From Methanothrix sp. (lineage in GTDB: Archaea > Halobacteriota > Methanosarcinia > Methanotrichales > Methanotrichaceae): DNA of 10,113 nt. Below are positions 1 to 6,798 of the stretch, in pieces; position 1 is the first letter of the stretch, and each line of letters starts with the position of its first letter. The translations under genes and the position numbers were made by a program. The DNA lies in assembly GCA_003162615.1 (NCBI GenBank), contig PMNG01000202.1, positions 9,179 to 19,291 of the forward strand, written 5' to 3'. The notes under the pieces were generated by a model. The model was not told where the DNA came from. It was given only the letters and a program-made list of their open reading frames with translations, and did not search any database.

Positions 1-63
1 AGCGATCTCCTAAAGAAGGCAGTCGCTGTTCACATCACTGAGGCTCTGAATGCACCTGAATAG
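1..63 (+). CDS. C-terminal end of an upstream gene, probably mre11 (partial)
   Basis: Frame 1 is open from the window edge to a TAG at 61-63 and encodes a 20-residue tail, SDLLKKAVAVHITEALNAPE. It overlaps the rad50 start at 50 by 14 bases, so the two genes are translationally coupled. In archaea the gene directly upstream of rad50 is usually mre11, the nuclease partner of the same complex. The assignment rests on that gene-order knowledge, because the tail itself carries no diagnostic motif. The last bases also hold the rad50 ribosome binding site (GAGG at 40-43). Confidence 0.5.
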   Translation, partial: SDLLKKAVAVHITEALNAPE

Positions 64-3000
64 GCTCTCCCTTCGCAACTTCAAAAAATATCGCCGGGCA
101 GAGATAGAGTTCCTAGATGGGCTCACAGGCATTGTAGGTGGGAACGGTGCCGGAAAGAGCACCATCGTCGAAGCCGTGGCCTGGGCTCTTTACGGCAGCA
201 AGGCATCGACCATAAAGCGCGACTTCATAAAGAACGCCAGGGCCGGCGAGAACGATTCTGTTGGAGTTGTGCTCAGCCTTCGGATGGGCAATCAAGAGCT
301 GTCCATCTCCAGGGGGATGAGAGGAAAAAGCCTGTCCCCCGAGGCGGCGCTGGACATAGACGGACGAAGGGTAGCTTCGGGATCAAGGGAAGTGGACGGG
401 CGTCTGGAGGAGATGCTGAAGATCAGCTTTCAGGACTTTATGAAGACATTCTACGCCCGTCAGAAAGATCTCGACAACCTGCTTCGAGAGGGAGGAACGG
501 GCAAGAGGGAGTACCTGTTGAAGCTCCTGGGCCTCGACGAGATCAGGGAGAGATCTGTCGAGCAGATCAAATCAGACCTTCGAGATCTGGACGGCCAGAT
601 GAACAGGATCTCCGGGGCCTTGGCAGAGATAGGCGAAGTCGAAAGGAGAATGGAAGATTTCGCCAGGTCTGTATCCTCTGCGAAGGAAGAGCTGATCCGA
701 TCCAGGGAGATGGAGACAAGCCTTGCTGAAAAGGCGGCGATGAGACGGAGAGAGCTTGACCTCCAGGCTGAGAAAAGACGGTCGCACGATCTTCTTGACG
801 AGCGGATTTCCAGGTTTGAGACTACCGCTTCGGACAAGAAAAGGATCATTGATGCTGAAGAGATTCGATTAATAGAGATCGATGAGTTGAAGAAGCTTCT
901 TGCTGAACTTGAGCCGAAACAAAAGAGGCTCAAGATCGTTAAGGCCAGGATCGATCTATTGGAGCCCCGGCGAAGGGAGCACGACAAGCTAACACAAAGG
1001 TCTATCCGAACCGGGACGGAGCTGTCGGTACTCGGGCAAACCGTTCAGGATAGCGAGCAAAGGCTGGCGTCCCTGACAAAGGAACGGTCAGAGCTTGAAG
1101 AAATCGAGCCTCTTGAGACAGAGTACCAGGAAGTACAGGCTGCTTATGCAAAATTGGAAACCTTGAGAGACAGACACATGGAGCTCCGAACCTGTATCGA
1201 GGGCGAGAGGATCAGGCGCGACTCCACAGAGGTAAACCTGGCCAGGACAGAGACGGCCAAAAAGCAGCTTTTAGATGCTCAGCTCAGAATAGCGCAGCTT
1301 CAGCCGTTAATGGGCGAGCACAGAGCCCTCCAGGAAGAGCTGTTAGGCCTCATTAGGCAGAAGGATCTGAAGAAGGAGCTGGATGGGTTGACTTCCAGAA
1401 GGACCGCCCAGAGGGTACATTCTCAGAAGCTAGCAGATGAGAAAGCCTTCATACGAGTAGACATTGCTGCTCTCGAAGACTTGGAGGCAAAAGAGTCCGA
1501 CCTTCGGAAGCAGGACGCTGAACTGGACAAGCTCAGAACCTATCTGGACAACACGAGGGAGGGCCTACGAGGCGATATCAAGGTCCAGGAGTCTAAGAGG
1601 GACGATGCCAAGCGGAACCTATCCAATGTCAAGGGCTTGGGCGAAGAAGGGAGTTGTCCGACATGTGAGAGACCTCTCGGCTATCAGTATCTGCAGCTTG
1701 TTGAAAAGTACGAAATCGCTACTTTCAGTGCCGAGAAGTCTATAGATGACCTGAAGAGGGAGGTCCAAGAGCTGACAGATAAGATCAACGGCGTTATCTC
1801 CTCTCGCTCCAACCTCAAAAAGTCCTTCGACGACCTGAACTCCAATAAGAACAGACGTGCTGAGCTTATGGCTGGTTTGAGGAGCCTAGAACGCCAAGAG
1901 GGAGACGCGGCATTTGAGTCTGCCGAGATATCCAAGGCCATTGTCGCTCTGGGTGAGGTGAGGCACGACCCGGAGCGCCTTGCAGCAGTCCAAGCGAGGC
2001 TCGAGGAGATTCTTCCAAGCATCGAGGAGCACAAGTTGTTAGCTTTCAAACTGGAAGACCTTCCCAGTAGAGAAACAGAGCTTGAGTATTTGAAGGCCGA
2101 AATTCTGAGATCCGCCCAAAGGCTCATGGATCTCGGCCGGGAGGTAGAGTTACTGGGGTATGCCGAATCGGAGTACCTGGATAAGAAAAATGTGTTGGCA
2201 GAGCTAAGGCAGTCCCACGATGATTTTGTCTTATTGTCCCAAAGGGTTCTGGAGATTCCGGTGCTCGAAGACAGAATAAGAAGTAGAAGGGCCGATCTGG
2301 AGAAGCTAGAGCACGCAGTAACAGTCATAGGAAAGTCTATTGAAGCCTTGGGATTTGATCCTGCAGAATACGAAAGCCTGCTGGAAGAAAGCCGGAGTCT
2401 GTCCCAAATGGAAGAGGTGGCATACAAGATCAACCTGAAGGTTGCAGCCGAGGCCGAGATCAGGGAAAGGCTGAGAGAGACGGCTATATCTCTGGCCGAA
2501 CTACAGTCAGAGCTTATCCTGGAGAAAGAGCAGCTAAAGGCCTTAGGATACGACGAAGCACAGCACAATGCTGCCCGTCAAGGTTTGACGGAGGCCGAGT
2601 GGGGCCTGGAGGCGGCCAGAAAGGAGGCTTCCAACAGACAGGTCCATCTGGGAGTTCTAGCGGCTGAGATGGCTAGGCTCCGAAAGGACGCCAAGAGAAA
2701 GAAGGAGTTCGAGCAGGAGTTGGCTGTACTGAATCGCAGGCTAGAAGTTGTGGATACCACCAGAAGCCTAGTCAACAGGTTCATGGATCACATCCTGGTC
2801 AGGATAAGGAGTGAGATAGTTCGCACTGCAGGGGAGATTCTGGAGGAGGTCAGCGGCAAGTACAGCCTTCTCAAGATCGACGACGACTTCAATATCATGG
2901 TAGAGGACGAGGGCGAGTACTACCCGATCTCTCGCTACTCAGGGGGCGAGGTGGACATGATCGCTGTCTCAGTGCGCGTTGCCATAAGCGAATATCTGAT

Positions 3001-3229
3001 GCGCTTTGGGCCGGAAGGCGAAAACTATTCCTTCATAATCCTGGACGAAGTCTTCGGAAGCCAGGATCTTGAGCACAGAGAGAAGATGATCAACATGCTC
3101 CGCAGCCTCGAGGAGCGTTTCCCCCAGATAATCGCCATCAGCCATTTCAGCGATGTCCAAGGGCAGTTTGACAACACAATAAATGTAATCGAGGACGAGA
3201 TGGGTAACAGCCGGGTCGAGGTAGTTTAA
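50..3229 (+). CDS. rad50: DNA double-strand break repair ATPase Rad50
   Basis: This is a 1059-residue SMC-like ATPase that bridges and processes DNA ends with Mre11. Visible parts, in order: N-terminal ATPase half with Walker A GGNGAGKST (30-38); a long coiled coil rich in Glu, Lys, Arg and Leu (about 170-530); the zinc hook C536-P-T-C539; the returning coiled coil (about 545-900); ABC signature YSGGE (963-967); Walker B ending D999-E1000 followed by a D-loop GSQD; and the switch histidine H1032 in AISHFSD. The CXXC lies almost exactly mid-protein, as expected for two antiparallel arms of equal length. Length fits the longer methanogen Rad50 proteins. The ATG at 50 has GAGG six bases upstream and overlaps the end of the preceding gene, presumably mre11. 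All catalytic motifs are present and nothing is truncated. Confidence 0.96.
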   Translation: MHLNRLSLRNFKKYRRAEIEFLDGLTGIVGGNGAGKSTIVEAVAWALYGSKASTIKRDFIKNARAGENDSVGVVLSLRMGNQELSISRGMRGKSLSPEAALDIDGRRVASGSREVDGRLEEMLKISFQDFMKTFYARQKDLDNLLREGGTGKREYLLKLLGLDEIRERSVEQIKSDLRDLDGQMNRISGALAEIGEVERRMEDFARSVSSAKEELIRSREMETSLAEKAAMRRRELDLQAEKRRSHDLLDERISRFETTASDKKRIIDAEEIRLIEIDELKKLLAELEPKQKRLKIVKARIDLLEPRRREHDKLTQRSIRTGTELSVLGQTVQDSEQRLASLTKERSELEEIEPLETEYQEVQAAYAKLETLRDRHMELRTCIEGERIRRDSTEVNLARTETAKKQLLDAQLRIAQLQPLMGEHRALQEELLGLIRQKDLKKELDGLTSRRTAQRVHSQKLADEKAFIRVDIAALEDLEAKESDLRKQDAELDKLRTYLDNTREGLRGDIKVQESKRDDAKRNLSNVKGLGEEGSCPTCERPLGYQYLQLVEKYEIATFSAEKSIDDLKREVQELTDKINGVISSRSNLKKSFDDLNSNKNRRAELMAGLRSLERQEGDAAFESAEISKAIVALGEVRHDPERLAAVQARLEEILPSIEEHKLLAFKLEDLPSRETELEYLKAEILRSAQRLMDLGREVELLGYAESEYLDKKNVLAELRQSHDDFVLLSQRVLEIPVLEDRIRSRRADLEKLEHAVTVIGKSIEALGFDPAEYESLLEESRSLSQMEEVAYKINLKVAAEAEIRERLRETAISLAELQSELILEKEQLKALGYDEAQHNAARQGLTEAEWGLEAARKEASNRQVHLGVLAAEMARLRKDAKRKKEFEQELAVLNRRLEVVDTTRSLVNRFMDHILVRIRSEIVRTAGEILEEVSGKYSLLKIDDDFNIMVEDEGEYYPISRYSGGEVDMIAVSVRVAISEYLMRFGPEGENYSFIILDEVFGSQDLEHREKMINMLRSLEERFPQIIAISHFSDVQGQFDNTINVIEDEMGNSRVEVV

Positions 3230-4395
3230 CCCAGGGCGTGTCTCAGCAGCTTGGCCAGTTTGATGCCGTCCAGCCCGACATACGGCAGCATACGGGCCAT
3301 TAGGATGCTTGGTCTATCGATGTCACCGTGCTCTTCAATCGCCTTTAAGAGCTCCGGCTTTCTGGCAAGAAAGCTGAAGGCTTCATCAAGCTCAGTTTGG
3401 TTCATCCTATTTAGGAGCCTGTTCACTCTCATGCCTATCTCAAGCTCCTTTCCGAGACGGGCTCTCCACAACTTATCATACTCTCTTAGCCGTTCTGCGG
3501 AGCAGTCGCCCTCCTTGTATGCTGATGCGGCTACGCTGCCTGCTATCTTGGCACAGACAAGTCCAGGGTAGATGCCTCCGCCTGATGTTGGCTTGACCTG
3601 GCCGCACGCGTCTCCTACTGCCAAGAAACGGTCCGTGACCGTTGCCACGGGAGGACCCATAGGCAGACCGCCTACTACGAGGCCAACAGGCGATCCCAGT
3701 AGCCTTTTCCTAATTATGTCCTTTTGTAGAAAGGCCCTCAGGTACCCGCACCCATTGTCCGAGGCGCAAAGACCGATGCGAGCAGCGTCATTCGTGGTTG
3801 GTACGACCCATGCGAAGAGACCCGGTGCTGGGCCGAAGTGTACCTCCACCTTCTCTGGGTCTTCCAGGAAGAACGGTGCTTCAACCTGGGCTCCTGACAG
3901 TATTTTCTTTACAGGGACGATGCCTGCATTACGAGCGATTCTGGCCCTGACGCCTTCCGCTGAAATGACCACATCCGCCTTGATCTGTTCGCCATCGCTC
4001 ACTGTGAGAACGCAGCCGTCGTTTTCTCTCCTGAATTCTCTTGCTGGTGAGTTGAGCCTGAGCTCTGCACCTTTCTTCACCGCCTCAAGAGTCAAAGCCC
4101 TGTCGAAGAGCTTCCTGTCCACCACCCATGCCTTGTAGGATTTGGCCTTGAAGGAGATGTTGGTGTTTGGCGAGAAAACCCTGGCTCCCTTCAGTCCCCG
4201 GAGGACGAACTTTCCCATTGGCAGCTCAGACTCTTCCAGCGCCTTGTTTCCCAGAAGTCCTGCGCATTTCAAAGGCCAGCCTATGCTGGAGTGCTCTTCC
4301 AGCAGGACAGTGTGCGCACCTGAGAGGGCAGCATACTTGGCTGCCATGGAGCCAGCGGGCCCGGCCCCGATGACGGCAACATCGTAGCGATCCAT
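3226..4395 (-). CDS. Geranylgeranyl reductase family FAD-dependent oxidoreductase
   Basis: This 389-residue flavoprotein belongs to the geranylgeranyl reductase family, whose archaeal members saturate the isoprenoid chains of membrane lipids or other prenyl compounds. Seen in sequence: the Rossmann FAD motif VIGAGPAGS (8-16) with the ribose-binding acidic residue near E33; a CAGLL segment (44-48) at the place where family members have a conserved Cys; an FAWVVP...IGL stretch (about 194-208) matching the family's YxWxFP...VG motif; and GDACGQ (261-266) followed by GGGI (272-275), the second FAD site. I chose ATG 4395 because the Rossmann strand begins five residues later. An upstream in-frame TTG at 4470 would add 25 residues with no domain role. 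No clear Shine-Dalgarno precedes 4395. The stop overlaps that of rad50. Methanogens carry several paralogues, so the exact substrate cannot be assigned. Confidence 0.9.
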   Translation of the reverse strand: MDRYDVAVIGAGPAGSMAAKYAALSGAHTVLLEEHSSIGWPLKCAGLLGNKALEESELPMGKFVLRGLKGARVFSPNTNISFKAKSYKAWVVDRKLFDRALTLEAVKKGAELRLNSPAREFRRENDGCVLTVSDGEQIKADVVISAEGVRARIARNAGIVPVKKILSGAQVEAPFFLEDPEKVEVHFGPAPGLFAWVVPTTNDAARIGLCASDNGCGYLRAFLQKDIIRKRLLGSPVGLVVGGLPMGPPVATVTDRFLAVGDACGQVKPTSGGGIYPGLVCAKIAGSVAASAYKEGDCSAERLREYDKLWRARLGKELEIGMRVNRLLNRMNQTELDEAFSFLARKPELLKAIEEHGDIDRPSILMARMLPYVGLDGIKLAKLLRHALG

Positions 4396-4740
4396 ACCTA
4401 AAAGGAGATTAAGAGCAAGGCGGTTAGCCTTTTCTATTCGGAAGTCGAGCGGGGTTCGGACGACCCACAAAATTTTTGCTGAAAATGCTCGGTGAGTTCA
4501 TTAACTTCAGTCAACTCGATCCTTCGCGATTTGGTTCTAACAATAATGAGCATGCGATACGACAAAAATCTTCCGCGAACACATGATAACAGCTCTAGAT
4601 TGCGAATTTCTTGCGTAGATGAAGAATTTCAGTCACCCGCGACCGATAGTTCGTCGAAATATTTGGATAAAATTAATATAATAGGTATTTGACATGTAAC
4701 GATAACGAGTGCATAACTTGGATAAGGAGAGCGTGAACAC
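4396..4740. promoter_or_regulatory. Divergent intergenic region between the reductase and MC1 genes
   Basis: These 345 bases are AT-rich and hold no convincing gene. They must contain the promoters of the leftward reductase gene and the rightward MC1 gene. On the minus strand an AAAAATTTT run at 4468-4476 is a possible but weak TATA element for the reductase. On the plus strand a better TATA element lies at 4673-4680. The heptamer GAATTTC occurs at 4604-4610 and again at 4624-4630, exactly 20 bases apart, upstream of the MC1 promoter. Confidence 0.5.
4673..4680 (+). promoter_or_regulatory. Probable TATA box of the MC1 gene
   Basis: TTAATATA lies within an AT-only run at 4668-4682. Archaeal transcription starts about 25 bases beyond the TATA box, here near 4705, which leaves a leader of roughly 35 bases. 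That leader includes GGAG at 4726-4729, 11 bases before the ATG. The motif and spacing are seen; the start point is inferred. Confidence 0.5.
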
Positions 4741-5016
4741 ATGGGAGAAAAGAGAAATTTTGCTCTAAGGGATGCAAAAGGGAATGAGGTTGGAGTTTTC
4801 ACAGGAAAACAGCCAAGGCAGGCTGCATTGAAAGCCGCCAACCGTGGCTATGAAGACATCCGGCTAAGGGAACGAGGGACAAAGAAAGTGCACATATTCA
4901 CTGGTGAGAGGAAACAAGTTAAGAAGCCAGCGAATGCGCCTGCTTGGATGCCTGCAAAGATTTGGAAACCCTTCGTAAAGAAAGTAGGCATCGAAACCAT
5001 TGAAAAAGAGGCGTGA
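4741..5016 (+). CDS. Chromosomal protein MC1 (archaeal DNA-bending nucleoid protein)
   Basis: This 91-residue basic protein matches MC1, the abundant monomeric nucleoid protein of Methanosarcinales, which binds DNA without strict sequence specificity and bends it sharply. The family core is plain: RNFALRD near the N-terminus, VFTGKQPRQAALKAANRG (19-36), IRLRERGTKKVHIF (40-53) and PAWMP (67-71), then KPFVKK. W69 and M70 correspond to the DNA-contacting Trp-Met pair described for the Methanosarcina protein. Compared with that protein as I remember it, the loop after ANRG is several residues shorter. A second family Trp (in KAWKE) is absent here, while a new Trp appears at W75 (KIWKPF). It is a single-gene unit with its own TATA box and a palindromic 3' flank. 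Confidence 0.95.
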   Translation: MGEKRNFALRDAKGNEVGVFTGKQPRQAALKAANRGYEDIRLRERGTKKVHIFTGERKQVKKPANAPAWMPAKIWKPFVKKVGIETIEKEA

Positions 5017-5017
5017 A

Positions 5018-5060
5018 CGTTCATGAACGGGTTGAGCGGGAGCTCGCCCGGTTCTTGAAT
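5018..5060 (+). terminator. Palindrome and hairpin downstream of the MC1 gene
   Basis: One base after the MC1 stop lies a perfect 12-bp palindrome, CGTTCATGAACG (5018-5029). Overlapping it is a hairpin in which GAACGGG (5025-5031) pairs with CCC-g-GTTC (5047-5054), with one bulged G, followed by a modestly T-rich stretch. The position suggests a role in 3'-end formation or mRNA stability. Archaeal termination mainly relies on T-tracts and no strong one is present, so the assignment is tentative. Confidence 0.4.
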
Positions 5061-5080
5061 TTACAGTTAACCCTTTCGAA

Positions 5081-5209
5081 ATGTATCTATCAGCTTCGGA
5101 AGGTAAATTGTTAGGTGATTGTAAAGATCTGCCATTTATAAGGGGTGCACAATATGGATATCATGGAGTTGCTCCAGTTAGCAAGCTTGAGGCCGCAGAA
5201 GGCATTTAG
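5081..5209 (+). CDS. Unrecognised 42-residue frame, possibly a gene remnant
   Basis: ATG at 5081 to TAG at 5207-5209. The frame is also open upstream to 5036 without another start codon. The second half (about IRGAQYGYHGVAPVSKLEAAEG) looks more protein-like than random translation, being rich in Gly, Ala and small polar residues. There is no Shine-Dalgarno before the ATG and I recognise no family. It could be the relic of a decayed gene, a genuine small protein, or chance. Confidence 0.2.
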   Translation: MYLSASEGKLLGDCKDLPFIRGAQYGYHGVAPVSKLEAAEGI

Positions 5210-5376
5210 ACCATCCTGTGAGACTTCCTAAACAGACCATAATCTTAATCCGTAACACCGTGCGCTCATACTCTTGGCGAATGGCAAAAATCGTTGGACT
5301 CATCTTTTACGATAACCATGAGTCCACCAGCGCTGAGATCAAAGCCATTAATATACAAAATTCCGTTCTGGATCTG

Positions 5377-5388
5377 CTTTGTACAAAG
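5377..5388. repeat. Perfect 12-bp palindrome CTTTGTACAAAG
   Basis: The sequence equals its own reverse complement. It lies in the gene-poor stretch between the MC1 gene and the 99-residue gene. Such a site suits a homodimeric regulator, but no adjacent promoter is evident and the function is unknown. Confidence 0.6.
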
Positions 5389-5459
5389 ACGAACCTTCGC
5401 AGGCACTTACGACTAGGAGACTGTTCTTAGATTTTCTGTGAATCTTGACCGCAATTTTG

Positions 5460-5473
5460 GATTCTATAGAATC
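5460..5473. repeat. Perfect 14-bp palindrome GATTCTATAGAATC
   Basis: All 14 bases are self-complementary with no spacer. It is the longest uninterrupted palindrome I found in the window. It could be an operator for a dimeric DNA-binding protein or an extruding hairpin. Nothing in the sequence decides between them. Confidence 0.65.
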
Positions 5474-5550
5474 AACTCGACAGAGATTCGCTTATTTGGT
5501 TGGGATTAGGATTTGCCTAAGTGCAAAGCGTTTATTAATGTGGATTTGTC

Positions 5551-5578
5551 CGTGAATAATTCAGGAGGAATATTCACG
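5551..5578 (+). repeat. 8-bp inverted repeat with AGGAGG in the loop
   Basis: CGTGAATA (5551-5558) and TATTCACG (5571-5578) are perfect inverted copies around a 12-base spacer that contains AGGAGG (5563-5568), an ideal Shine-Dalgarno core. In RNA this would display or hide a ribosome binding site in a hairpin loop. However, no ATG, GTG or TTG lies at a suitable distance downstream, so a regulatory role in translation is unsupported. A protein-binding site is equally possible. Confidence 0.55.
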
Positions 5579-5779
5579 TATATCGCAAAGTTAGAGACTT
5601 AAACCAAAATACAAATCAATTTCTGGTCACGACCCAAAACCGAGGTTCAAACTAATTTTATCTTATGCTTCACATTCTACCGCCACACGCAAGACCGCTT
5701 GGTACGATTCGCTTAATGTTTCGCATGTCGATTTAGGAATTCGAAAAGAAGAATTACTTCCTAGACAAGTCTCCAGTCC

Positions 5780-6079
5780 ATGAGCGGGAATGATGAAGAT
5801 CTAGTAACTTTTATGGAGGGCTTCGGTTTCACACAGGACGAGCAAAGAGTCGTCGTTGACGAACTTAATGCCTTCAGATCTATTGCTGGGACGACTCTGA
5901 AGCGGTACATGAACAGGAGCATAGAAACAATCGATGAGGAGGAGCGCCATGCCTTCCTGAAGGGCATAATGGTTGGAGTAGTACTTAGGAAGGCAGTAGA
6001 TGCTCTGGAAGAACCTGATCTGTCCGAAGAGGAGAAACGGATCGATCGTGAGATCGATAATCTGAAGCGAGTGAGATAA
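5780..6079 (+). CDS. Uncharacterised acidic 99-residue protein
   Basis: I do not recognise a family. The protein is soluble, has no signal peptide or membrane segment, is rich in Glu and Asp, and appears largely helical. Its last 25 residues (EEPDLSEEEKRIDREIDNLK) look like a charged amphipathic helix. A central hydrophobic patch, KGIMVGVVLRKAVDAL (62-77), could be a packed helix. Two stop codons in tandem (TAATAA) end the frame. The ATG at 5780 has no good Shine-Dalgarno; the next in-frame ATG is 5813. The Nudix gene starts 42 bases later on the same strand, so the two are probably co-transcribed and may share a role. The frame shows normal coding character and no disruption. Confidence 0.7.
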   Translation: MSGNDEDLVTFMEGFGFTQDEQRVVVDELNAFRSIAGTTLKRYMNRSIETIDEEERHAFLKGIMVGVVLRKAVDALEEPDLSEEEKRIDREIDNLKRVR

Positions 6080-6121
6080 TAAGTAGCTCTTTTGATGCAC
6101 GGTCAATTGAAGGGAGAACAA

Positions 6122-6544
6122 ATGGAGCGAATGCCGGTAAAAGTAGGAGTCGGAGTACTTGTACGGAAAGGAGACAAAGTCGCCTTGGTCAAGCGTTCAG
6201 GGTCGTACGGTTTTGGAACATGGTCTCCGCCAGGCGGGCATGTCGAGTTTGGTGAATCCACCTTCGAGACCGCACGCCGCGAAACGATGGAAGAGATCGG
6301 GACCGAGATAGAAAATCTGGAAGTCCTGGGATTTACCGAGGACATAGCAAAGGATAACCACTACGTAACCGTCTGGGTACGGTCAGATTGGGCTTCAGGC
6401 GAATTGAAAATCTCAGACACGGAGTTTACAGAAAGCGGTTTTTTTAAAATGGATGATTTGCCAGAGCCGTTGTTCATTTCCTTCAGGAATCTAATAGAAG
6501 GCAAATTGATGCCAAAGCCATTGAAGCTTGGTTCAATAGTTTAG
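6122..6544 (+). CDS. Nudix hydrolase, NUDT15/MutT-like
   Basis: This 140-residue enzyme belongs to the Nudix superfamily, which cleaves nucleoside diphosphates linked to another group. The Nudix box spans 39-61: G39, E45, R53-E54 and E57-E58-x-G60, with the metal-binding glutamates E54, E57 and E58 all present. Two positions that are usually aliphatic are threonine (T55, T61), a mild deviation. The strand before the box (VGVGVLVRKGDKVALVKR), the GSYGFGTWSPPGGHVEFGE stretch and NHYVTVWV resemble the NUDT15-like nucleotide triphosphatase group. Substrate is therefore plausibly a non-canonical or oxidised NTP, but this cannot be read from the sequence. I chose ATG 6122 because AGGGAG (6111-6116) sits five bases upstream. 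In-frame starts at 6092 and 6095 lack one and add residues ahead of the fold. Confidence 0.9.
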   Translation: MERMPVKVGVGVLVRKGDKVALVKRSGSYGFGTWSPPGGHVEFGESTFETARRETMEEIGTEIENLEVLGFTEDIAKDNHYVTVWVRSDWASGELKISDTEFTESGFFKMDDLPEPLFISFRNLIEGKLMPKPLKLGSIV

Positions 6545-6663
6545 TGGTTTTGGGAAGAGACATTAGTGGGCAAATGATGACACAGCAGCCGACAAGAAAA
6601 TGAAGGATTTCCTGTGTAATGTAGTTCCGGATTAAAGCCTGGATCTGATATTAAGAGGTGGTA

Positions 6664-6720
6664 GGCGAGAAAGATAATGTTTGAAGGTGCATTAGCTTTG
6701 GTTTTGCTATCTTTCTCGCC
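6664..6720. repeat. 13-bp perfect inverted repeat between convergent genes
   Basis: GGCGAGAAAGATA (6664-6676) and TATCTTTCTCGCC (6708-6720) are exact inverted copies around a 31-base loop. Within the loop TAGC (6693-6696) could instead pair with GCTA (6706-6709), which overlaps the right arm, so two alternative folds exist. The element sits between the ends of the rightward Nudix gene and the leftward UPF0489-like gene, where a bidirectional terminator or 3' stabiliser would fit. No target-site duplication or transposon-end features are evident. Confidence 0.7.
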
Positions 6721-6798
6721 AAACCTTCATCGATATCTGTATACGCATAATTGGGACTTTGGCATGGTGCTGAGTCGGCAAGCTAAAAGCAATCAATC

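Larger units (their letters stand above)
5017..5779. other. 763-base intergenic region without a convincing gene
   Basis: No protein family is recognisable on either strand. What can be seen: the MC1 3' palindrome and hairpin (5018-5060); a 42-codon coding-like frame (5081-5209); a TATA-like TTTATAAG (5135-5142) with an ATG 21 bases beyond it that opens only a short frame ending at 5231; a 70-codon GTG-initiated frame at 5218-5430 with no recognisable similarity; palindromes at 5377-5388 and 5460-5473; and an 8-bp inverted repeat around an AGGAGG at 5551-5578. The stretch may hold gene remnants, a small RNA or regulatory sites. No tRNA-like fold was found. Confidence 0.5.

Noticed and set aside
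460..987. Long minus-strand frame inside rad50 (and another at 1684-2568)
   Set aside because: These are antisense shadows of the rad50 coiled coil; the translations are Ser/Leu/Arg-rich, as expected from reversing Glu/Lys/Leu codons, and show no domain.
3572..4138. 188-codon plus-strand frame opposite the reductase gene
   Set aside because: It is the antisense of a confidently identified flavoprotein and its translation has no recognisable motif.
4492..4692. 66-codon plus-strand frame between the reductase and MC1 genes
   Set aside because: No ribosome binding site, low-complexity AT-driven translation, and it runs through the MC1 TATA box.
5218..5430. 70-codon GTG-initiated frame
   Set aside because: No Shine-Dalgarno, no recognisable family, and it contains a 12-bp palindrome; kept only as a note in the intergenic entry.
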